Shown here: piece by piece, positions 43,480-51,751 of the stretch
How the letters are laid out: each line of letters opens with the position of its first letter
How positions within the stretch are numbered: the stretch's first letter is position 1
Source of the DNA: Streptomyces cyaneofuscatus
GTDB lineage: Bacteria; Actinomycetota; Actinomycetes; Streptomycetales; Streptomycetaceae
NCBI RefSeq assembly: GCF_000718135.1
Contig: NZ_JOEM01000002.1
Coordinates: 248,001-312,000, forward strand
Length of the DNA stretch: 64,000 nt
Direction of reading: 5' to 3'
The notes under the pieces: generated by a model
What the model was told of the DNA's origin: nothing
The model's database searches: none
The model's input: the letters and a program-made list of their open reading frames with translations, nothing else
Position numbers and translations under genes: made by a program

Positions 43480-45174
43480 TCACACGTCGGTCACGCGGTC
43501 CGGGTCGTCCAGGGGGGTGTTCACCCGCAGCCAGCGGTAGCCGTACGGCTCCAGCTCGGTGCGGACGAGCCCCCCGGCCGCCGACTTCACCGTGTCGCCG
43601 GTGAAGACGTCGGTGAGCAGGCGGCCGCCTTTCAGCCCGGGGACCGTCGTGGCCGCGGTGACCGCCCGGTCGGAGAAGTTGTGCACCGCCAGCACCGCCC
43701 CTTCCGGCAGCGAGCTGATGTGCGCCAGGACGCCGGGGTCGTCCGCGTCGAGCACCTCGTACGCGCCCCAGGCCAGTTCGGGTGCCTCGCGATACCGCTC
43801 GATCAGTGTCCGCATCCGCGCGAGGAGCGAATCCGGATCGTGCGCCTGGTCGTGCACATTGACCCGCTTCGGTCCGAACGCGCCCTCCACGACCGGGTTG
43901 GGCAGAGCGGCGGCGTCCGCGCCGGAGAAGCCACCGCCCTTGTCGGCGGTCCACTGCATCGGGGTCCGTACGGCCTGCCGGCCCTCGGCGGCGAGGTTCT
44001 CCCCCATCCCGATCTCCTCGCCGTAGAAGAGCACGGGGGTGCCCGGCAGGGTGAAGAGCAGGCTGTAGGCCAGCTCGACCCGGCGCCGGTCGCCCTCCAC
44101 CATCGGCGGCAGCCTGCGGCGCAGACCACGGCCGTAGAGCTGCATGTCCTCGTCCGGGCCGAAGGCCGCGAAGACCTCGGCGCGCTCGTCGTCGTCGAGC
44201 TTGTCGAGCGTCAGCTCGTCGTGGTTGCGGACGAAGGTCGCCCAGTGCGCGTCGCGGGGAGCGGTGGGCCGCTCCCGCAGGGCGGCGGCCAGCGGTCCCG
44301 CCTCGCCCCGGGCCATCGACAGGTACATCCGCTGCATGCCGATGAAGTCGAAGCACATGGTCAGCTCGTCGCCCCGGCCCGACTCCGGCTCCCCGAAGAA
44401 CGTGGCGGTGTCGGGGTAGGGCAGATTGACCTCGCCCAACAGCACCGCCTCACCGTTGCGGCGCCCGAGGAAGGCCCGCAGGTCGGCGAGGTACTCGTGC
44501 GGGTCGGGCAGCCGGTCCGCGTCCTGCTGGCCGTCGGTCTCCAGCAGGAACGGAACCGCGTCGACGCGGAAGCCGGACAGCCCCAGCTGCGTCCAGAAAC
44601 CCATGATGCGGGCTATCTCGTCGCGTACCGCCGGGTTGGCCACGTTCAGGTCGGGCTGCTGCTTGAAGAAGCGGTGCAGGTAGTACTGGCCGGTGGTCTC
44701 GTCCAGCTCCCACACACTGCGCTCCGCGTCGGGGAAGACCACGCCCTCGGGGCCGTCCTCCGGCGGCGAGTCGACCCAGACGTACCAGTCACGGTGGGCG
44801 GATGTGCGGCTGGAGCGGGCGTCCTGGAACCACGGGTGGTGGTCGGAGGTGTGATTGACCACCAGGTCGGCGATGACCCGGATGCCCCGGTCGCGGGCGG
44901 TCCGCACGAACTCGGTGAAGTCGCCGAGCGTGCCCAGGCGCGGATCGACACCGTAGAAGTCGGTGATGTCGTAGCCGTCGTCGCGCTCCCGGGTCGGATA
45001 GAAGGGCATCAGCCACACACAGGTGACTCCCAGGCGCACCAGATGGTCGATCCGCTGGGTCAGACCGGCGAAGTCGCCGGTCCCGTCACCGTCGCCGTCC
45101 TGGTACGTCTCCACGTCCAGGCAGTACACGACGGCGTTCTTCCACCACAGGTCGGAGGTCCGGGTCAGCCTCAT
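43480..45174 (-). CDS. GH13 alpha-amylase family enzyme, trehalose synthase-like
   Basis: A 564-residue GH13 enzyme. The barrel regions are clear: VIADLVVNHTSDHHPWF (region I), GFRVDAVPF (region II, nucleophile Asp), LLGEVNLP (region III, Glu acid/base) and VRNHDELTL (region IV, Asp). The opening DLWWKNAVVYCLDVETYQDG and DGYDITDFYGVDPRLGTLGD resemble trehalose synthases (maltose-trehalose isomerases), but it lacks a fused maltokinase. It overlaps the LLM oxidoreductase gene by ATGA and is the last of three genes. Substrate: a small alpha-glucan or disaccharide, by inference. Confidence 0.85.
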   Translation of the reverse strand: MRLTRTSDLWWKNAVVYCLDVETYQDGDGDGTGDFAGLTQRIDHLVRLGVTCVWLMPFYPTRERDDGYDITDFYGVDPRLGTLGDFTEFVRTARDRGIRVIADLVVNHTSDHHPWFQDARSSRTSAHRDWYVWVDSPPEDGPEGVVFPDAERSVWELDETTGQYYLHRFFKQQPDLNVANPAVRDEIARIMGFWTQLGLSGFRVDAVPFLLETDGQQDADRLPDPHEYLADLRAFLGRRNGEAVLLGEVNLPYPDTATFFGEPESGRGDELTMCFDFIGMQRMYLSMARGEAGPLAAALRERPTAPRDAHWATFVRNHDELTLDKLDDDERAEVFAAFGPDEDMQLYGRGLRRRLPPMVEGDRRRVELAYSLLFTLPGTPVLFYGEEIGMGENLAAEGRQAVRTPMQWTADKGGGFSGADAAALPNPVVEGAFGPKRVNVHDQAHDPDSLLARMRTLIERYREAPELAWGAYEVLDADDPGVLAHISSLPEGAVLAVHNFSDRAVTAATTVPGLKGGRLLTDVFTGDTVKSAAGGLVRTELEPYGYRWLRVNTPLDDPDRVTDV

Positions 45175-46169
45175 CGGGCACTCTCCGCAAGGTAGGGCTC
45201 GGGGCGGGTCACATCGAGCCGGGGCAGCACCTCGGCGCCGAACGCGTCGATGAAGGCGCTCTGTTCCCGGCCGACGTGGTGCAGCATGACCACGTCGAAG
45301 CCGAGGTCGGCGTACTCCTGGAGCCAGGCCGCGTGTTGGCCGAGGTCCGCCGAGATGTTGACGGACCCGGCGACCTGCTCGGGCGTGACGTGCTCGCTGA
45401 CGCCGTCGAACAGCTCGGCCGAGTCCAGGTCCCAACTGACCGGCGGACCGTGGACGTTGGTGCGCCATTGGTCGTGGGCGACGGCGCGGGCGGTCTCCAG
45501 GTCGGGGTCCCAGCTGAGGTGGACCTGGAGGTGCAAGCGCCCGGCGCCGCCGGCGGAGCGGTACGCGTCCACGATCCGGCGCAGCTTCTCGTGCGGCGCG
45601 TTGACGGTGATCAGCCCGTCGGCCCACTCGGCGCACCAGCGGGCGGTGGCCTCGCTGCACGCGGCGCCCACCAGCGGCGGCACGGTCTCGGGGCGGGTCC
45701 ACAGCCGGGCCCGGTCCACGGTCACCAGCCCGTCGTGACTCACCTCTTCGCCGTTCAGCAGCGCCCGGATGATGTCGACGCACTCGCGCAGCCGTGCGTT
45801 GCGGACGTCCTTGCGCGGCCAGCGCGCGCCGGTGATGTGCTCGTTGGACGCCTCACCGCTGCCCAGCGCTGCCCAGAAGCGGCCCGGGTACATGGCGGCG
45901 AGGCTGCCGACGGCCTGAGCGATGATCGCCGGGTGGTACCGCTGCCCCGGCGCGTTGACGACTCCGAACGGGATGTGGTCGGTGGCCTGGAGCGCGGCGC
46001 CGAGCCAGGACCACGCGAAGCCGGACTCGCCCTGCCGGACGCTCCAGGGCGAGAAGTGGTCCGAGCACATGGCGGCGGTGAAGCCGGCGCTCTCCGCGTG
46101 GACGGCCGCCGCCAACAGCTCGGCGGGAGGCACCTGTTCGTGCGAGGCGTGGAATCCGTAGACGGTCAT
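45171..46169 (-). CDS. LLM-class flavin oxidoreductase (TIGR03885-like)
   Basis: A 332-residue luciferase-like TIM-barrel protein. AAMCSDHFSPWSVRQGESGF and WSWLGAALQAT, followed by PGRFWAALGSGEASNEHITG, match the TIGR03885 group, relatives of F420-dependent glucose-6-phosphate dehydrogenase thought to use FMN instead of F420. Whether this one binds F420 or FMN cannot be settled here; Streptomyces makes both. It sits between two GH13 genes and overlaps the second by ATGA, so it should act on the same sugar pathway. Confidence 0.82.
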   Translation of the reverse strand: MTVYGFHASHEQVPPAELLAAAVHAESAGFTAAMCSDHFSPWSVRQGESGFAWSWLGAALQATDHIPFGVVNAPGQRYHPAIIAQAVGSLAAMYPGRFWAALGSGEASNEHITGARWPRKDVRNARLRECVDIIRALLNGEEVSHDGLVTVDRARLWTRPETVPPLVGAACSEATARWCAEWADGLITVNAPHEKLRRIVDAYRSAGGAGRLHLQVHLSWDPDLETARAVAHDQWRTNVHGPPVSWDLDSAELFDGVSEHVTPEQVAGSVNISADLGQHAAWLQEYADLGFDVVMLHHVGREQSAFIDAFGAEVLPRLDVTRPEPYLAESAR

Positions 46170-46211
46170 GGGGTGCGGGTACCCGGTGCCACCGCGAACA
46201 CCGGCACGGGG

Positions 46212-47912
46212 TCAGAGCATCTGCCGGTGTACCCTCGCCTCCCACGGCGCGAGGACCAGCCGGCTGGGGGGAGCGGGGACGGACGGGCCGTTGCCCAGGA
46301 CGAGTTCGGCTCCCTCCCAGCCGTCCGGCAGCGCCACGTCGACCGTCTCGCCGGTGAAGTTCCCGGCGATGAGCAGGGTCGTGGCCCCGTGGCGGCGGGT
46401 GAAGGCGTAGATCCGCTCGTCGTCCGGCAGCAGCATGGTGAAGTCGCCGTGCACGACGGCCGGTTCGCTGCGCCGCAGCGCGATCAGCCGCCGGTAGTGG
46501 TGGAGGACGGAGTCGGGATCCGTCCGGGCGGCAGCGGCGTTGACCTCGGTGTGGTCGGGGTTGACCGGCAGCCAGGGGGTGCCCGTCGTGAAGCCGGCCT
46601 GCGGCGAGGCGTCCCACTGCATGGGGGTACGGGCGTTGTCCCGGCCCATCGCCCGAAGCCCGGGCAGGATGTCCTCGGGCTCGGCTCCGGCACGCAGTTC
46701 CTGCGCGTAGTGGTTCAGGGACTCGATGTCCCGGAAGTCCTCGATGGTGCGCAGGGGCGCGTTCGCCATGCCCAGTTCTTCGCCCTGGTAGATGTACGGC
46801 GTGCCGCGGTGCAGGTGGAGGACGGTGGCCAGCATCTTCGCGGACCGTATCCGGTGGCGGGGCCCGTCGTCGCCGAACCGGGAGACCACGCGAGGCTGGT
46901 CGTGGTTGTTCCAGTACAGGCTGTTCCACCCGACGTCGGCGAGGCCGGCCTGCCAGCGGCCCAGTGACGCCTTGAGATCGGTCAGGCGCAGCGGCCGGGG
47001 ATCGAACTTGCCGCTGCCGTGGTCGAGTCCGACGTGCTCGAACTGGAAGACCATGTCGACTTCGGCCCGTCGCGGGTCCGTGAACAGCCGGGCCTGTTCG
47101 ACGGTCACCCCGGGCATCTCGCCGACGGTGAGCAGCCGGCCGGGATACCGGGCGAACACCTCACGGTGCATTTCCTGGAGGTAGTCGTGGATGCGCGGGC
47201 CGCAGACGTAGTGGGGCGAGCCGTCACCGTACGGGCCGTCGCCACGCAGTTCGCCGTCGGGCAGTTCCGGATCCTTGGAGATGAGGTTGATGACGTCCAT
47301 CCGGAAGCCGTCCACCCCGCGCTCCAGCCACCAGCGCATCATGGCGTGGACGGCCTGCCGCAGGTCGGGGTTCTCCCAGTTGAGATCCGGCTGTTTCGGG
47401 GAGAAGAGGTGGAGGTAGTACGCGTCACTCGTGGCGTCGTGCGCCCAGGCCGAGCCGGAGAAGAACGAGCCCCAGTTGTTGGGTTCACCACCCTCACGCG
47501 GTGGACGCCACCAGTACCAGTCACGTTTCGGACTGTCCGGATCGCGTGACTCCTGGAACCAGGGATGCTCGTCGGACGTGTGATTGACGACCAGGTCCAT
47601 GACCAGTTTCATCCCGCGCTCGTGCACGGCGGCGAGCAGCCGGTCGAAGGCCGCCAGGTCACCGAAGACGGGATCGATGTCCTGATAGTCGCTGATGTCG
47701 TAGCCGTTGTCGTCCTGCGGCGACGGGTAGACGGGGGACAGCCACAGCACATCGACGCCCAGCTCCGCGAGGTGGTCCAGCCGGCCGGTGAGGCCCGCCA
47801 GGTCGCCGATGCCGTCACCGTCCGAGTCGGCGAAGCTACGGGGATAGACCTGGTAGACGACCGAGGACTTCCACCACGCGTCGTTGTCCTGCGCTGCACT
47901 GCCGCCCGCCAT
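46212..47912 (-). CDS. GH13 alpha-glucosidase (oligo-1,6-glucosidase-like)
   Basis: A 566-residue intracellular GH13 enzyme: WWKSSVVYQVYPRSFADSDG, VMDLVVNHTSDEHPWF, GFRMDVINLISKDPE (nucleophile Asp), LLTVGEMPGVTVEQ (Glu acid/base) and YWNNHDQPRVVSRFGDD. It lacks a signal peptide. The ATG at 47910-47912 follows GAGAGGGA; a longer in-frame start about ten codons upstream is less likely. It is the first gene of a three-gene minus-strand unit. Confidence 0.9.
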   Translation of the reverse strand: MAGGSAAQDNDAWWKSSVVYQVYPRSFADSDGDGIGDLAGLTGRLDHLAELGVDVLWLSPVYPSPQDDNGYDISDYQDIDPVFGDLAAFDRLLAAVHERGMKLVMDLVVNHTSDEHPWFQESRDPDSPKRDWYWWRPPREGGEPNNWGSFFSGSAWAHDATSDAYYLHLFSPKQPDLNWENPDLRQAVHAMMRWWLERGVDGFRMDVINLISKDPELPDGELRGDGPYGDGSPHYVCGPRIHDYLQEMHREVFARYPGRLLTVGEMPGVTVEQARLFTDPRRAEVDMVFQFEHVGLDHGSGKFDPRPLRLTDLKASLGRWQAGLADVGWNSLYWNNHDQPRVVSRFGDDGPRHRIRSAKMLATVLHLHRGTPYIYQGEELGMANAPLRTIEDFRDIESLNHYAQELRAGAEPEDILPGLRAMGRDNARTPMQWDASPQAGFTTGTPWLPVNPDHTEVNAAAARTDPDSVLHHYRRLIALRRSEPAVVHGDFTMLLPDDERIYAFTRRHGATTLLIAGNFTGETVDVALPDGWEGAELVLGNGPSVPAPPSRLVLAPWEARVHRQML

Positions 47913-47978
47913 GGGAGGTCCCTCTCTCGCCTCGGGAGTCACGCGATGTGGTTCCCCTTCCCCGGACAGGGCGGTTGT

Positions 47979-48020
47979 AGCGGACAGCCGCCCGTGTGCA
48001 GCGGACAGCGGCCCGTGCCC
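47979..48020. repeat. 21-bp tandem repeat, two copies
   Basis: AGCGGACAGCCGCCCGTGTGC (47979) is followed directly by a copy differing at a few positions (48000-48020) in the 187-bp gap between the divergent alpha-glucosidase and pcaL genes. It could be paired binding sites or a slippage product. Confidence 0.7.
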
Positions 48021-48099
48021 CGCGCCGGGCGAGGGGCGAAAAGCCGGTCAGTCCGACCCGGGGCAGCGAGAACCGGTGAGAGATGAGAGGGTCGGGCGG

Positions 48100-49386
48100 G
48101 TGAGTGAGACACCACCGAACACCATGCAATACCGCCTCGACGGGCCGGATGACGCTCCGGTCCTGGTCATCGGGCCCTCCCTCGGGACGACCTGGCACAT
48201 GTGGGATCGCCAGATACCCGAGCTATCCCAGCACTGGAGAGTCTTCCGCTACGACCTGCCGGGCCACGGCGGCGCCCCCGCCCACGCGGCGTCCTCGGTC
48301 GCCGAGCTGTCGGACCGGCTGATCGCCACCCTCGACGGGCTCGGCATCCAGCGGTTCGGGTACGCGGGCTGCTCGATCGGCGGGGCCGTCGGGGCGGACC
48401 TGGCCCTGCGCCACCCGCACCGGGTGGCCTCGCTGGCGCTGGTGGCCTCCTCGCCCCGGTTCGGCACGGCCGACGAGTTCCGGCAGCGCGGAGTGATCGT
48501 CCGTACCAACGGCCTGGAGCCGATGGCCCGCACCGCGCCGGAACGCTGGTTCACACCCGGCTTCGCCGCCGCGCAGCCCGCCATCGTGGAGTGGGCCGTG
48601 CAGATGGTCCGTACCACCGACCCCGGCTGCTACATCGCGGCGTGCGAGGCGCTGGCCACGTTCGACATCCGCGACCGCCTGGGCCGCATCGGCGTCCCGA
48701 CCCTCGTCCTCGTCGGCGCGGAGGACCAGGTCACCGGGCCCGCCGAGGCCCGCACGCTGGTCGCCGGGATACCGGACGCCCGCCTCGCGCTCGTCCCCGG
48801 CGCCTCGCACCTGGCCCCGGTCGAGCAGCCCGCGGCCGTCTGCGACCTGCTCCTGACGCACTTCTCCACCGCCTGGCAGGACGCGCCCGCCGCCGCCCCC
48901 GCCACCCCGCTCGTCCCCGGACCGGCCACGCCCGCCACCTCGTTCGCCCCCGTCGCCGAGATCGCCCCGGCGCCCGACGCGCCCGAGGCCGTGGGCCCGC
49001 AGCGGGAGAGCCGCCACGAGCGCGGCGTGAAGGTGCGCCGCGAGGTGCTGGGGGACGCGCACGTCGACGCCGTGAACGCCTCCGCCGACCCGTTCACCGA
49101 GGACTTCCAGGAGCTGGTCACCCGGTACGAGTGGGGCGAGGCCTGGAGCCGGGACGGCCTGGACCGCCGTACCCGCAGCTGCGTCGCGCTCACCGCGCTC
49201 GTCGCCTCCGGCCACCTGGAGGGCCTGGCCGCGCACACCCGCGCCGCCCTGCGCAACGGCCTGACCCCCGCCGAGATCAAGGAGGTTCTCCTCCAGACCG
49301 CCGTCTACTGCGGCATCCCGGCGGCCGGCGCGGCCTTCGCCATCGCGCAGTCCGTGATCCAGGAGGAAACCACCCCGCCCGCGTAG
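48100..49386 (+). CDS. pcaL: Fused 3-oxoadipate enol-lactonase / 4-carboxymuconolactone decarboxylase
   Basis: A 428-residue bifunctional protein of the beta-ketoadipate pathway. Residues 1-270 are an alpha/beta hydrolase (enol-lactonase): oxyanion region IGPSLGTTWHMW, nucleophile elbow GCSIGG, and the His in PGASHLAPVEQP. An Ala/Pro-rich linker leads to a carboxymuconolactone decarboxylase domain (about 305-428): RREVLGDAHVDAVNASADPF, RRTRSCVALTALVASGHLEG and EVLLQTAVYCGIPAAGAAF. The fusion is known from Streptomyces. GTG 48100 follows GAGAGGG. No other pca genes are adjacent, which is unusual. Confidence 0.92.
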   Translation: MSETPPNTMQYRLDGPDDAPVLVIGPSLGTTWHMWDRQIPELSQHWRVFRYDLPGHGGAPAHAASSVAELSDRLIATLDGLGIQRFGYAGCSIGGAVGADLALRHPHRVASLALVASSPRFGTADEFRQRGVIVRTNGLEPMARTAPERWFTPGFAAAQPAIVEWAVQMVRTTDPGCYIAACEALATFDIRDRLGRIGVPTLVLVGAEDQVTGPAEARTLVAGIPDARLALVPGASHLAPVEQPAAVCDLLLTHFSTAWQDAPAAAPATPLVPGPATPATSFAPVAEIAPAPDAPEAVGPQRESRHERGVKVRREVLGDAHVDAVNASADPFTEDFQELVTRYEWGEAWSRDGLDRRTRSCVALTALVASGHLEGLAAHTRAALRNGLTPAEIKEVLLQTAVYCGIPAAGAAFAIAQSVIQEETTPPA

Positions 49387-49398
49387 CAGGATGGAGCC

Positions 49399-50052
49399 AT
49401 GAACGCATCGCCTCAGCCACTCACGCTCACCAAGAAGACCCACTCCTGCGTGCGGATCGAGAAGGAGGGGCGCGTCCTGGTCATCGACCCGGGCGGCTTC
49501 TCCGAGGACGACGCGGCACTCGGCGCCGACGTCCTGCTCGTCACGCACGAGCACCCGGACCACTTCGACGAGGCCAGGCTCCGGGCGGGTCTGGAGGCCA
49601 ACCCGGCGGCGGAGATCTGGACCCTGCGCAGCGTGGCCGACCAGCTCTCGGCCGCCTTCCCGGGCCGCGTGCACACGGTCGGCGACGGGGACGCGTTCTC
49701 GGCGGCCGGGTTCGACGTCACCGTGCACGGGGAGCTGCACGCGGTGATCCACCCCGACATCCCGAGGATCACCAACATCGGCTTCCTGGTCGACGGTTCG
49801 GTCTTCCACCCCGGCGACGCCCTCACCGTCCCCGACCGCCCCGTGGACACCCTCCTGCTGCCGGTGATGGCCCCCTGGAGCAAGATCTCCGAGGTCATCG
49901 ACTACGTACGCGAGGTGAAGCCGCGCCGGGCGATCGACGTCCACGACGCCCTGCTCACGGACCTCGCGCGGCCGATCTACGACAACCAGATCGGCGCTCT
50001 CGGCGGCGCGGACCACGGCCGGCTGGCCCCGGGCGGCACCACCGAGCTGTGA
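49399..50052 (+). CDS. Metallo-beta-lactamase fold hydrolase (UlaG-like)
   Basis: A 217-residue MBL-fold protein with THEHPDHFDE as the metal motif, an early His (KKTHSCVRIE), later VIHPDIPRITN and GSVFHPGDALTVP as further ligand segments, and a closing VDVHDALLTD stretch. This matches the UlaG/L-ascorbate-6-phosphate lactonase-like or RNase Z-related group of unknown substrate. ATG 49399 is 12 bp after pcaL, so the two may be co-transcribed; a role in aromatic catabolism is conjecture. Confidence 0.85.
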   Translation: MNASPQPLTLTKKTHSCVRIEKEGRVLVIDPGGFSEDDAALGADVLLVTHEHPDHFDEARLRAGLEANPAAEIWTLRSVADQLSAAFPGRVHTVGDGDAFSAAGFDVTVHGELHAVIHPDIPRITNIGFLVDGSVFHPGDALTVPDRPVDTLLLPVMAPWSKISEVIDYVREVKPRRAIDVHDALLTDLARPIYDNQIGALGGADHGRLAPGGTTEL

Positions 50053-50094
50053 GCCCGGCGGCCGCTGTCAGTGGGAGCCGCTAGGTTGGCTGCC

Positions 50095-50880
50095 ATGCGC
50101 ATCGCGACCTACAACGTCAATTCGATCACCGCCCGGCTGCCGAGGCTCCTGGCCTGGCTGGAGAGCAGCGGCACCGATGTGCTGTGCATCCAGGAGACCA
50201 AGTGCACGGCCGAGCAGTTCCCCGCCGAAGCCCTGCGCGAGGCGGGCTACGAGTCCGCGGTCAACGCCACCGGCCGGTGGAACGGGGTCGCGCTGCTCTC
50301 CCGGGTCGGCCTCACCGACGTCGTCTCCGGGCTGCCGGGCGGCCCGGAGTACGAGGGGGTGCAGGAGCCCCGCGCGATCTCCGCGACCTGCGGCCCGCTG
50401 CGCCTGTGGTCGGTCTACGTCCCCAACGGCCGCGAGGTCGAGCACGACCACTACACGTACAAGCTGGCCTGGCTGGAGGCCCTGCGGAAGGCCGTCGCGG
50501 CCGACGCGGCGGGGACCCGGCCGTTCGCGGTCCTGGGCGACTTCAACGTGGCCCCGACCGACGAGGACGTCTGGGACCCGGCGCTCTTCGCGGGCGCCAC
50601 GCATGTGACGCCCGCCGAGCGCGCGGCCCTCGCGGCCCTGGAGGGGGAGGGGCTGGGCGAGGTGCTGCCCCGCCCCCTCAAGTACGACCGGGCGTACACC
50701 TTCTGGGACTACCGGGAGCTGCGCTTCCCCAAGAACAAGGGCATGCGGATCGACCTGACCTTCGGCAACCCCGCGTTCACCGCCGCCGTCAAGGACAGCT
50801 ATGTGGACCGCGAGGAGCGCAAGGGCAAGGGCGCGTCCGACCACGCGCCGGTGGTGGTGGACCTCGACCTCGACCTCTGA
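50095..50880 (+). CDS. xthA: Exodeoxyribonuclease III
   Basis: A 261-residue AP endonuclease/exonuclease of base-excision repair. All family motifs are intact: TYNVNSITARL (Asn metal ligand), CIQETKC (Glu ligand), YVPNGREVEHDHYTYK, LGDFNVAPTDEDVWDP (catalytic Asp-Asn), RIDLTFG and SDHAPVVVDL (catalytic His). TAGGTT at 50082-50087 is seven bases before the ATG with no ribosome-binding site, suggesting a leaderless mRNA. Confidence 0.95.
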   Translation: MRIATYNVNSITARLPRLLAWLESSGTDVLCIQETKCTAEQFPAEALREAGYESAVNATGRWNGVALLSRVGLTDVVSGLPGGPEYEGVQEPRAISATCGPLRLWSVYVPNGREVEHDHYTYKLAWLEALRKAVAADAAGTRPFAVLGDFNVAPTDEDVWDPALFAGATHVTPAERAALAALEGEGLGEVLPRPLKYDRAYTFWDYRELRFPKNKGMRIDLTFGNPAFTAAVKDSYVDREERKGKGASDHAPVVVDLDLDL

Positions 50881-50919
50881 GCGGGTGCGAGCCGAGGCGG
50901 GCGAGAGGCAGGGGACCAC

Positions 50920-50969
50920 GTGACAACCCAAGGTTGACACTCCCAGGAGTGTCAACCTACGGTTGTCAC
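50920..50969. promoter_or_regulatory. 50-bp symmetric operator/promoter of the Clp-N regulator gene
   Basis: Four half-sites of GTG(A/T)CAACC type alternate in orientation: GTGACAACC, CAA, GGTTGACAC, 8 nt, GTGTCAACC, TAC, GGTTGTCAC. The central 26 bp (50932-50957) are a perfect palindrome with a 2-nt centre, and the whole is nearly self-complementary. TTGACA (50934-50939) and TACGGT (50958-50963) form a -35/-10 pair with an 18-nt spacer; the start codon at 50970 would be the first transcribed base region. Confidence 0.8.
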
Positions 50970-51713
50970 ATGACGCAGCCTCTCCCTGTCACCCCTTCCG
51001 TGCGCCTCGACGATCTGATCGAGGCCATCAAGAAGACCAACGCCGACGCGCTGGAGCAGCTCTCCGGCGCCGTCCTCGCCGCCGACCACCTCGGTGACGT
51101 GGCCGACCACCTCATCGGTCACTTCGTGGACCAGGCCCGCCGCTCCGGCGCCTCCTGGACCGACATCGGCCGGAGCATGGGGGTCACCCGCCAGGCCGCC
51201 CAGAAGCGCTTCGTGCCGAAGAAGGGCGAGAGCTCCTCCGACCTGGACCCGAACGAGGGCTTCAACCGCTTCACCCCGCGCGCCCGCAACGTGGTGGTCG
51301 CCTCCCACAACGAGGCCCAGGCCGCCCGGCACGCCGAGATCGTCCCCGCCCACCTGATCCTCGGCCTGCTCGCCGAGCCCGAGGCCGTCGCCGTCCGCGT
51401 CCTCGCCGGGAAGGGCGTGGAGCCGGACACGCTGCGGGCGGCGGCGGCCGCGGCGCTGCCCGCCCCGGTGGACGAGGCGCCCGAGCTGATCCCGTACGAC
51501 GCGGACGCCAAGAAGGTCCTGGAGCTGACCTTCCGCGAGGCCCTGCGCCTGGGCCACAACTACGTCGGCACCGAGCACATCCTGCTGGCCCTGCTGGAGT
51601 TCGAGGACGGCTCCGGCGTGCTGACCGGCCTCGGTCTGGACAAGGAGGCCGTGTCCGCCGCGGTGGAGCGGGCGGTGGGCGAGGCGGCAGGGGCGCTCGG
51701 GCAGCAGCCCTGA
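50970..51713 (+). CDS. HTH protein with Clp N-terminal domain
   Basis: A 247-residue protein with two parts. Residues 10-75 contain a helix-turn-helix of the form ASWTDIGRSMGVTRQAAQKR, and residues about 85-240 hold two ClpA/ClpB N-domain repeats (FNRFTPRARNVVVASHNEAQ, HAEIVPAHLILGLLAEPEAV; KKVLELTFREALRLGHNYVG, TEHILLALLEFEDGSGVL). It has no ATPase domain, so it is not a chaperone but probably a regulator that may sense misfolded proteins or bind Clp partners. A large symmetric site covers its promoter up to the ATG, which points to autoregulation. No ribosome-binding site: probably leaderless. Confidence 0.85.
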   Translation: MTQPLPVTPSVRLDDLIEAIKKTNADALEQLSGAVLAADHLGDVADHLIGHFVDQARRSGASWTDIGRSMGVTRQAAQKRFVPKKGESSSDLDPNEGFNRFTPRARNVVVASHNEAQAARHAEIVPAHLILGLLAEPEAVAVRVLAGKGVEPDTLRAAAAAALPAPVDEAPELIPYDADAKKVLELTFREALRLGHNYVGTEHILLALLEFEDGSGVLTGLGLDKEAVSAAVERAVGEAAGALGQQP

Positions 51714-51751
51714 GGCTCCCGAGCGGCCCCCGCACCACGTGGACGGCGGCC

